Origin: Micractinium sp. NFX-FRZ
Lineage: Eukaryota; Chlorophyta; Trebouxiophyceae; Chlorellales; Chlorellaceae
DNA: 64,000 nt
Direction of reading: 5' to 3'
Assembly: GCA_029339195.1 (NCBI GenBank)
Contig: JAPTJF010000006.1
Coordinates: 1 to 64,000, forward strand
Part shown: positions 55,901-64,000 of the stretch, piece by piece
Layout: every line of letters starts with the position of its first letter
Numbering within the stretch: position 1 is the first letter of the stretch
Notes under the pieces: model-generated
Databases searched by the model: none
What the model saw: the letters and a program-made list of their open reading frames with translations, nothing else
What the model was told of the DNA's origin: nothing
Program-made: the position numbers and the translations under genes

Positions 55901-57947
55901 GGAGCCGCAGCATTCAGTGGGAGCAATGTCAGGGCAGCACTTCGCCAGCACAGCGGGAGAGGCACACATTTGAGGCTGCGGTCAGGCATGTGAGGCTGCG
56001 GTCAGGCACATGCCGTAGATGCGCGACAAAGCGATTGGGGGACCTGGTTGCTCACATGAACACCAGGATGATGGCAATGGCGTGGCTCAGGTTGAGCAGC
56101 ACATCCTCTGCAGGGCGGGTGGATGGGCAGGCGGTGGGCGGCGTTAGCAATGAGGGTGGGCGGGGGCGGTGACGGAGCAGTGGCGGCAAGGCAGTTGCTT
56201 TCGGCAAAGGCAGGCTGAGCTCCGCGGTAGGGGTGCGAGGCACCGTCGCTACGCCACTGCTACGCCTCCCTGGTAGCCTTTGCGCCCACACGCTGTGCCC
56301 CTTCTGCACGCACCTCAGGCAACTCCGTGTCAGCCTCCGCCCCCACACGCCCTGCCCCCGCCCCCGCCCAACCCCACTAGTCAGGACCGCCCCCGCTGTG
56401 CCACAGAACATGGAAGACTGAACGAGTGCATGAGCATGGCCGAGCAATACACACTTATGCTTGTACATACATATACATATACACTCATACACACACTGAC
56501 CCCCCAGCCTGGGCTCACTTGTCATGACGGCGTCGCCGTAGAGGACCTTGGCGGTGGAGGGGATGATGACGCCGATGCAGGCCAGGAAGAGGAGGGAGGA
56601 GGAGACCTTGTTGGCCAGGGTGCTGTGGCGGGGGCAGGGGGAGGAGGGGGAGGGGAGGGAATGGTGCTCATATGAGAGTAGGATAAAATGTGGCGGGGCG
56701 GGACACGGGCAGGCAGCAGTGAGGAGGGAGGAGGAGACCTTGTTGGCCAGGGTGCTGCCGGGGGGAGGGGGAGGAGGCAGGGGCAGACACGTGAGGACAG
56801 GGCAGAGGGAGTCGAGGGCGCAACTTGAGGGAAAGCAAAACCATGCCGGCCTTCTCTCAACACTGCTGGCAGCTGGGGCTCACCTGAAGTTCTGCTCCTT
56901 GTACTTGAGGCCGCCAAAGAAGAAGCACATGCCTGCACATGGGGTTGAGGGTGGGTGACGGGGAGAGGTTAGTGCATGTAGGGGTTGAGGAGGGCGGCTT
57001 AAAGATGAGGCAGGGCAGATGCCACAGGAGAAGCACGTGCCTGCGGGTGGCGACAGGGAAGAGGTGCATGTAAACACGAATGTAGGCTCGGGTGCAAGTG
57101 CAGTGTTTGAGGTTAGATGAGACAAACATCTGTGTGTGCGAGCGGGGGAGGTGAGGGCGCCTCGGCTGGCATTACACAAACCAAGTGTTTGTGCAGCGCA
57201 GCGCAGGTGCAGTGGGTGTAGGTTTCAGAGCAGGGGCGGCAGCAGGGCAGGCGGGCTGGAAGAGGAAGAAGACGAGAGGCCAGTGCCTCCGGGCAGCTTG
57301 CGGTGCAGCTCGCCGCCATGCCACGCGCCCTGCTCTCCACCCGCACCCACACTGCCCCGCACCGCGCATCCTCGTCCCACACCCCAACGCCTGAGCACCC
57401 AGCGCCCCCGCCCACCTAGCACGAGCAGCAGGTTTGAGAGGATGGAGCCGATAAGCGAGGTGGCAACCACGGTGTACAGCCCGCGCTGCAGCGCTGCAAT
57501 GCTCAGGATGCTGTGGGTGGGGCGGGCGCACGCGGGGCGGCATAGGTGGGCGGCGTGAGCGGGCGGCACCAGTGGGTGGCAAGAAGGGGTGGGTTACAGG
57601 TGGAGGGCTGTGGGTGGTGGCGGCAGGTGACGAGCGCAGGGCGGCTGGGGCACCCTAGCCCCGCCACAGCGCTGCGGTGAGCGTGCACGCAAGCTCTGCC
57701 TCTTCTCACACATTGGGGCAGGTGCCTCACACCCAGCTCTCCTTCTGAAATCCCCTCCCCACCCCAAAGCAGCTCACAGCTCCACCACAAGTCCACTACA
57801 GCCCTTCCACTGCTCCACCGCACCTGCTCCCCCACCCCCGCGGTCCCCCCTCCCCCACTCACAGCTCCACCACGTTCCCAAACGTTGCGTTCAGCAGCCC
57901 CCCAATGGTGTCGCCAAACCGCACGGCCAGGTCCTCAGTCACCTGCG

Positions 57948-57991
<44 letters not shown>

Positions 57992-60050
57992 TAAGCAGGC
58001 AGGTAAGCAGGCAGGTAAGCAGGCAGCCAGGCAGTCGATCATTCAGTCAGTCAGTCCGTCATGCAGGCAGGAACGCAGGAGTGGGGGGGGGTGAGGGAGC
58101 GGGCAAAGGAGGGAGGGAGAGTGCAGGAAAGCGGCCGCCGAGGGGCATGTCGGGCGCAGCGACTGGCGGCACGGGGGGTGCAGCTGGCAGCGGCGGCTGT
58201 CTGGGGGATGTCACCAGAGCCCACATCTACAAGCTCAAATCACCCTGCACACCCCAGAGAGCCCGCACTGCTGCTGTGCCCCCTCACCTCCCCGAGGAAC
58301 AGAGCCAGCGGGATGAGCGCCAGGAAGTTCTGCAGGCACGGGCCGCAGGGTCCAGGGCGGCAGGAGAACATGCACGTGTAAGAAACAAGCATAGCGGGAG
58401 CTGCTGCCAGCCATGGCAGCAGACTGGCAGGAAGGGTTGCCCTTGCCCTGTGCTGCCCACTGCGCTTGCTGCTTGCCCTGCTTGGTTCCCCTGCGACACT
58501 GAGTCTGAGTAGCCCAGGCCGCTGCGCCAGCGCGCCGCTGAGAAGAAGCACGCCCCGCTGCGATGCGCTGTGCGCCAACACAGGCAACCATTCGGCGGTC
58601 ACACTTCCCCACGCCCCACACAGCTGTGCGCGCTGGCGCTCTGTGTGTGCTGTGCTGTGCGCACCGCTGAGAAGACAAGGGTGGGGTTGGCCTCTGTGAT
58701 GCCGGCCCACAGGCCCAGCGGCAGGCAGATGAGCATGATGTTGAGGAAGGAGGAGGTGAGCATGTGCCACACCGCCTTGGCGTCGGTGCGCGGCGCAAAG
58801 TAGCCTGCACAGGGCGGGCGCGATAACGACGGGGGAATTGGTGTGGGCAGGGGCCAGGCACACTCTGCGTGGTGGCATGCGTGTGTTCACATGGGGAAGT
58901 GCCGCAGTGCTCAACTGAGCGGTCTGCCTGCCCCACTGGTACAATTGACAAGCGAGGCAAAGGCGATGCTCTGCCCCTGCCTCGCCGCCCGGTCCGCCAT
59001 CCGCACCCCTTGCATCGCGCCGCCCCGCCCCGTAGCCCCGGCCCTCCCATGCACCCACGTCACACATACGTCACTCTGTCTCCATGCACCCACGTCACAC
59101 ATACATCACTCTGTCTCCATGCACCCATGTCACCTGGCGCTATTGCGCGGCGCAGCAGCGAGCTGTCGCTGCGCAGGGCGGTGCCTGTGCCCAGGCCCTT
59201 GCCGGCCAGCATCTGTACAAAGGAGTCGGCAATGCTGCGTGCCCCCTCCTGAGTGGGCGCCGTGTTGGCACGCTGCCAGGAGGGCGAGGGGTGCAGCGCC
59301 GTGCCCACTGCAATGCGCTCCACCCGCGCGTGGCCGTCATCTGACTCACGCACCGACAGGCCTGCAGAATGGGAGCATACCGGAGCAGGCCAGAGGGTCA
59401 GGGGAAAAGAGCATGCAGCCCCGCACCGGCTGCCCAAGTGGCAGCAGCAGCACCCCGTTAGGCACACTGGCAGCAACGCGCTGGCCACACTGGCAGCCAT
59501 CACACTGCCGAAGTGGCAGCAGCACCCCCTATAGCCGCACTGGCAGCACCCAGGTGGGCACGGCACCGCGTGGATGCACTCGCACAGCACCCATCGCCCT
59601 CACTTGAAGTCACCATACCCGTGGGACAGTCACCACTCTTCCCAAGGCTGGCCACCACAGGCAGCGCAGCACCCACCCACCCAGGTTCTGGCGGGCGAGG
59701 CGCCAGAGGGCGCGGGAGTCGCGGTTCTGCTGGTATGACGGGGAGTTCAGGCTGGGCCGCTCCGACAGCGTGCTCTCCCCGCTGGCCTCGGCACCGCCCA
59801 GCGGTGGCGGCGCTGCGGGCGACGGGCCCCGGGGGCTCTGCCCGTTGTGGGGCAACAGCAGAGCCGACTCGAGATCTGCCTCCTCTGTGGCCTCCCGTGC
59901 CGCCTGCTCGCGTGCAACGGCTGCCGCCACTGCCGCCGCGGTTTCGGTGTCAGTGCTCACGGTCAGGCTGAGCGGCTGAGCCTCCAAAGAGCGGCGCAGC
60001 GAGAGGGTGCGGCTCTCACGCAGCGCCTTGCGCGCCGTGTTGAGGTTCAT
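52955..60050 (-). CDS. CAX: CAX-type Ca2+/cation:H+ exchanger
   Basis: Sixteen minus-strand exons: 60050-59681, 59361-59134, 58804-58665, 58329-58288, 57942-57863, 57510-57416, 56932-56884, 56622-56519, 56107-56056, 55736-55685, 55446-55356, 54900-54791, 54451-54383, 54050-53951, 53572-53460 and 52996-52955, giving 578 aa with every phase consistent. After a hydrophilic N-terminal region of about 200 residues comes the exchanger core. Repeat 1 has [29 protein letters not shown] and the c-1 motif [12 protein letters not shown] (about 276-287). Repeat 2 has [20 protein letters not shown] and the c-2 motif GNAAEH (464-469), then [11 protein letters not shown] proteins use the proton gradient of vacuoles or other acidic stores to import Ca2+ or Mn2+. 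In plant CAXs the N-terminus is autoinhibitory, and the long one here may act the same way (inference). An in-frame reading continues upstream of the chosen ATG. Confidence 0.93.
53547..53730 (-). repeat. CAX: three copies of the CAX exon-15 acceptor edge
   Basis: CACAAAGTAGGCCAGGATGA (53547), the same with CGGAGACTGCGGGG at 53625, and a diverged CACAATAGGCCAGAATGACG at about 53700. Spacings are 78 and about 74 bp. Only the first is exonic. Confidence 0.92.
53586..53616. repeat. telomere-like motifs in CAX intron 14
   Basis: GGTTTTGGGGG, TTTTAGGGTT and CAGGGTTA run together between two exon-15 echoes. Confidence 0.55.
56590..56757 (-). repeat. CAX: 36-bp exact duplication at the CAX exon-8 acceptor edge
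   Basis: 56590-56625 and 56722-56757 are identical (AGGAGGGAGGAGGAGACCTT, then GTTGGCCAGGGTGCTG), 132 bp apart. The second copy is in intron 7. Confidence 0.92.
56925..57050 (-). repeat. CAX: exon-7 acceptor-edge echo in CAX
   Basis: AGAAGCACATGCCTGC (about 56921) and AGAAGCACGTGCCTGC (about 57029), 102-108 bp apart, with related GGTTGAGG sequence between them. Confidence 0.7.
57945..58025. repeat. (CAGG)n minisatellite in CAX intron 4
   Basis: About ten GCAGG-CAGG tetranucleotides, then three GTAAGCAGGCAG variants, next to the exon-5 acceptor. Similar short CAGG/CCTG runs occur across the window. Confidence 0.95.
59047..59134 (-). repeat. CAX: 35-bp tandem repeat overlapping the CAX exon-2 donor
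   Basis: Two full units and one half unit of CCATGCACCCACGTCACACA-type sequence with period 35, ending at the exon-2 splice donor. Confidence 0.88.
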
Positions 60051-61574
60051 GGTGACTACACGGGCAGAAGGGAGCCAGGTCTGGGTCCGTGGGTGATGAT
60101 GGTCGCAGCAGAGCTGTGTGTGGTGCGGGCAGCGCAGGGCAAGTGCGGCAGCAGGCAGAGGCGGGAGCAGCGGCGGCGGCACCTGCTGGCGCTCGCTTTC
60201 CCCGCCACCTACCGTGCTGGCCTCGCTCTTGCGTGTATCGATGCCTACTTCGTCAAACACGGCGTCCTGAGACCCACCCACGGCGCGGGGCGGGAGGGGG
60301 AGCAACAGCTGCGGGCACTGCAGCGTCGCTTGCGGGCTGCCTGATCAGCGCCAACAACGTGTTCTTGCAATGGGCGTGGCGCAGGAGGCGGCAGGAAGCG
60401 GGTGCAGGCAAAGCGCCTGCGCGCTGCGAAATAGCAGCCGTGCCAACGGACTGGGTGCAGTGCAACTCTGCAAGTGCGTCAGAATAAGTGATCGGTGCGG
60501 GGCTTGGGGTCTCTGTGTGAGCTTCCAATTAGCTGCTGCGCAGTTGGCGCGCCGAGCTGGACCTCTATTCTTTCGAACGGAGTCTGGTGGCTGGCAGACA
60601 GTGTGCAGTGAATATCGGGCCCCCCCTGCCGCATTGCTGGCGCGCTAGGCCTGCCCCCATCGCACACCACCGCTGTGCAGGCCAACACTGGAGCCGCCAC
60701 AGAGCGCTGCAAGCGGGACAGAGGTGAGCAGGGCGTGCTGCGCGGATGCAATGCAACGTTGCCTGCCTGGTGCCCTGTGTCGCCTGCCCGGCAGGCCCCG
60801 CAGCCACCGTGCTGCCGCTCCTGCTGCCGCTCCTGCACCTGTGTGCTCCATGCAAACAGCACTCTTTCAACCAGCGACCCCTGTCATAGGCAATGCCTTC
60901 CATTGCGTGCTGCACTCTGCATGATTGCACCCAACAACCTGGTGGTCGGCGCTGCTGCACCCCGAGACATGGGTGCGGCGAGAAAGGTTCCACCTAGAGC
61001 GAACACACCTGCTTTTGTTGATCTGCATGTATGGAGCCACTTCATGCAGAACAGATACGGGCAGTACATTCTCTTCCTCCCCTACTGGCCTTGGCATTCG
61101 CGCCCCCAACTTGCACACCACTGTTGGCGTTCCTGCCTCCGGCCGCCACCCGCTTCTGCTGTGCTGCATGCATCATGATCTGCTCATCTACTCGCAATGG
61201 GTGTAAGGCCCTCTGCTGACATCCCTTCCCCTCTTGCCTGCTCACCACTGCTGCACCGCAGAACAGTCTGCTCATCTGCCCACGTCGGCTGCGAGGGGCG
61301 GCAGCACGGCACGAGCAGCGGACGCCCAACAAGCAGGAAGCTACGAGCTGGCCATGGGTGCCAAGCAGTCCCACTCTGTCTGCCCTGCCCATGTTGGCTA
61401 TGCACAATTTCCTCTTTGTAAGACCCTGCCCGCTGCATGACTCGGCCCCTACTTGCAAACAGGTTTCTTGCAGCCAGTGAATGGAACGGTTGGGCATACG
61501 ATGGGTGGATGCATCCATTTGCATCCAGGTTAGGGCCACACTGAGCGGGAAGCTATGAAGCAGACATGGGTGCT
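60051..61574. other. intergenic region upstream of CAX
   Basis: 1.5 kb holding the CAX promoter and 5' UTR and the 3' UTR of the next minus-strand gene. I see several short open frames on both strands but none with a domain, consistent splice sites or coding bias. Confidence 0.45.
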
Positions 61575-62356
61575 CTACCCCTGAAAGCCTTCTAGCACCT
61601 TCCAAACCTCACTGCCCGCTGCGATTGCCGCGCCAGCGTACGCTGCCGCCTCTGCCGCTGCCACTGGTGCTGGCGGCACGCCCCCCCACAAGCTGCCGTG
61701 CAGTGCCGCCGCTAGCAGCGCCGCAGGCAGCGTCAGCTGCAGCACGCTCGCACTGCACAGAAGGGAAGCAATGGCAGGGCAGGACAGGGGATGGGTGGGT
61801 GGGTTATGAGGAGCAGAGATTACACTCGGTTGAAGAAGAGGAGCTGCTTGTGGCCCCCATGCAAAGCAGTTTAAAAACGATCCTGGGGCAGGCATGCAGC
61901 ACAGCACCAGCGGTGGCCTACCTGATGGAGAGCCATGCCTCCTTGGCATCCCCTGCAGCCACAAACCCAGCAAAGCGCTGCCACTGCGGGGCGGACATGG
62001 AGCGGGCATGGCGGGGCCAGTGTGGTAAGATGTTGAGCATTGCCAGGTGGCAGTCACCCATGCCACCCTGCCGCAACAAAACCAGCGTCCTGCTGCCGGT
62101 CGAAATATAAACAAAGTGCATTGCGCACCTGCGAGGGCTTCTCTTGGCTGCTGGGCCCACTGCCATCGCCACCGCCGCCAGAGCTGCTGCTGGCACGGCA
62201 CGACATCGAGCGCCTGCCGCCTCGATGTACCGCTGCACACTGTTGCTGTTTGAAACGCCGCCTGCTATGGTCTGCACGTCGCCGTGCCGCTTTCTGCGGA
62301 GATGGCAGCGTTATGCTGCTGCTGGACCGGCTGCAGGGAAGTGCTGTCAGCGCCAT
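61575..62356 (-). CDS. Unrecognised small protein, probably plastid-targeted, with hydrophobic C-terminus
   Basis: Three minus-strand exons (62356-62129, 62067-61922, 61752-61575) join in phase to give 183 aa with a TAG stop. I do not recognise the family. The first 60-75 residues (MALTALPCSRSSSS, then many Arg, Lys and Ser and few acids) look like a chloroplast transit peptide. The middle has aromatic and His-rich LNILPHWPRHARSM and QWQRFAGF. The end has two candidate membrane helices (VLQLTLPAALLAAALHG, about 128-146; an Ala-rich segment at about 153-172) and closes with WKVLEGFQG. A small thylakoid or envelope protein is plausible (inference). It is divergent from the B3 gene by 459 bp. 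Confidence 0.6.
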
Positions 62357-62815
62357 GTGGTGTGCAATAAGCAAGACGTAGTCGGGTGCCGCCGCCGCCG
62401 CCGCTGCCGCCGCCGTCACTGCCGCCGCTGCTGCTGCACTGCGCTATTACCTCCTCTGCACCAATATACGCGTGATCACGCTGGATTACTCGTCTGTAGT
62501 GAGCCAAGGAGCTGTTCCGCTCGTCTCTTTTCGGCGGAAGCGGAGAGGTGGCCGAAGGGTTTGTGGAACAAGGCTGGGGACGGCTGGTCCGGCTTTGGCA
62601 TTCAAGAGATGCCCGCTTGCAAGAGAACTGCGGCGACCGCGACATGCTCATGAGATGACGAGGAAGACATCCCCGCATCCCCCCGCCAATGCCGCTCATG
62701 CCCGCTCTCCTGGGCACTCTGCGCCACTTCTCTCGTTCTCACATCGTTCAGTGTTGTTCAATTGCAAGTCCAAGGCCCGGTCGGGCCGCCGGGGCCGCCG
62801 GGAGCTCAAAACACG
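62357..62815. promoter_or_regulatory. divergent promoter region, small plastid candidate / B3 gene
   Basis: 459 bp between two outward-facing start codons, with a GCC/CCG trinucleotide run near 62390-62430. No specific element is recognised. Confidence 0.45.
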
Positions 62816-64000
62816 ATGGCCTCCAAGCAAGTGCCTGAGAGGCTGACGGTGGAGGAGGCCAAGGAGAAGATTGCGGCCATGGAGGGCACCATTCTGTTTG
62901 AGAAGGTGGGTGGCCGCGCGGCCAGCTCTGTGGGTTGCCCCGCTTGCCTTTTGGGCTGCTGCCGCGAACACTGATTGTATCGGCCCGACCTATTCACCAG
63001 AGAGAGACAGGCCGAGAATGCCGATGGGCGCCCGAGGGGCGGCCGGCACGCACGTCAGGGTCACTTGCTACCAGCGCCGCCGCCGCCGCCACCCCCGACC
63101 CACCACTGCCATCGCTCACCTCCCTCTCCGCTGGTGCGTGCCCCCCGCAGGTGCTTACCTCCAGCGACGTCAACGGCACCGGGAGGCTGGTCATCCCCAA
63201 GGTATGCAGCCCTCCCTGTCCACCTCGTGTCTGCCATTCCCCACATGGGTGCTCCCCCGCTGCAGTTACAACCGCCCAGCCCCGCCCCTGCTGCCCGCAT
63301 CTCCTGCGCTGCCCATGCCTTCCGATGCCGCCCACAAGAATGCCCATGCCTGCCCATCTAATCGCCCCCGACCCGCCTGCCTGCCTGCTTCTGCCGCCCT
63401 GCAGAGCCAGGCAGAGGCACACTTCCCCCACCTGGAGCAGCAGAGCGGCATGAGCCTAGCGCTCACAGACACAGAGGGCAAGACGCACACCTTCCGCTTC
63501 CGCTTCTGGGTCAACAACCAGAGCAGGTGTGTGAATGTGTGGTGGAATAGCAGGGCGGGAGGGAGGGCGCAGGGTCGTGGTGGGTGCTGGCGGCCAAACC
63601 GCTCGACGGGCGCAGGCCTACGGCTGGCACATTCCAAGAACTACTGCGCCCTCTGGCACCACCCGTGCCGCTGCCCGCGCATATTATGCGTTGGCCCACA
63701 CCCCGACAATACGCTCACTCATGGCCCCATTCCAGCGCGCCCCTGCCCCTAACCTGCTCCCCACAATTCTCTGCCGCCCACGCCTCGCAGGATGTACCTG
63801 CTTGAGAACACTGCGGCGGTGCAGGCCAAGTACCGCATGCAGGCGGGCGATGTGCTGGTGTTTGCCAAGCTGCCGGAGGGGCAGTACGGCATCTGCGGGC
63901 GCAAGGGCACCAAAGACGACGTGAGCCGCAAGCCGCCCGTGCGGCGAGCACCCAGCGGGACCCCCAGCGAGGGTGGATCTCCCGGCGGGGCGGGCGGCAA
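62816..64000 (+). CDS. B3 DNA-binding-domain protein (3'-partial)
   Basis: Exons 62816-62905, 63151-63201, 63405-63526 and 63791 to the window end give 157 residues so far. From residue 27 it reads as a full plant B3 domain: LFEKVLTSSDVNGTGRLVIP, KSQAEAHFPHLE, MSLALTDTEGKTHTFRFRFW, VNNQSRMYLLENT, YRMQAGDVLVFAKL. The FRFRFW-NN-SRMYLLENT block is closest to the LAV group (LEC2/FUS3/ABI3 and VAL), which bind RY-type CATGCA sites in land plants. The domain is followed by a Pro/Ser/Gly-rich stretch that leaves the window. It is probably a nuclear transcription regulator; its targets cannot be inferred. The start is the first ATG with sensible context; an upstream in-frame extension rich in Gly/Pro is less likely. 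Confidence 0.9.

Noticed and set aside
57945..58025. Possible CRISPR-like array (regular GCAGG units)
   Set aside because: A simple tetranucleotide minisatellite without spacers, in a eukaryotic intron.
1..64000. tRNA, rRNA, transposase, reverse transcriptase or viral genes
   Set aside because: Scanned for characteristic protein motifs and cloverleaf-like blocks by eye; none convincing. A tRNA covariance search was not possible here.

Overview
The window is GC-rich nuclear DNA from a green plant-lineage eukaryote, most likely a trebouxiophyte microalga of the Chlorella type (inference). The grounds are high-GC coding sequence cut by many short GT-AG introns, plant and plastid families (NTRC, a ferredoxin-type DnaJ protein, CRY-DASH, a B3 domain), TTTAGGG-type repeats, and TGTAA motifs after several stop codons. 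I saw no prokaryotic operons, rRNA, tRNA, CRISPR array or intact transposon.

Layout, left to right: the 3' part of an MFS transporter (79-2945, +); a J-domain/[4Fe-4S] ferredoxin plastid protein (3734-6461, -); a complete 41-exon FANCD2 (6854-22753, +); an F-box/LRR protein (23171-25819, +); NTRC (26554-31980, -); an ERGIC3/Erv46-like gene whose 3' half is missing or mis-assembled (32730-36020, -); a secreted or membrane-anchored protein kinase (37337-41389, +); a small UAP56-binding-motif protein (42262-44046, +); a CRY-DASH photolyase/cryptochrome (44707-49575, -); a CCDC174-like coiled-coil protein (49951-52401, +); a CAX-type cation/H+ exchanger (52955-60050, -); an unrecognised small, probably plastid protein (61575-62356, -); and the 5' part of a B3-domain protein (62816 to the right edge, +). 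All exon models were built by hand. In each one intron phases agree at every junction and the total ends in frame at a stop, or at the window edge.

The genes form no pathway cluster. Recurrent themes are plastid redox and photobiology (ferredoxin-DnaJ, NTRC, CRY-DASH, the small plastid candidate) and genome maintenance (FANCD2, CRY-DASH). Three pairs are head-to-head with 375-459 bp between start codons and probably share promoter regions.

The most striking pattern is in the introns. Many carry decayed local copies ('echoes') of the edge of their own neighbouring exon, splice site included, usually 75-130 bp away. I see this in at least six genes, sometimes as two or three successive units. 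It looks like repeated tandem duplication across exon-intron junctions. Other points: four GC-AG introns, a 74/75-bp inverted repeat inside an NTRC intron, telomere-like repeats in three introns, and an extreme C/G homopolymer block where ERGIC3 loses its C-terminal half.
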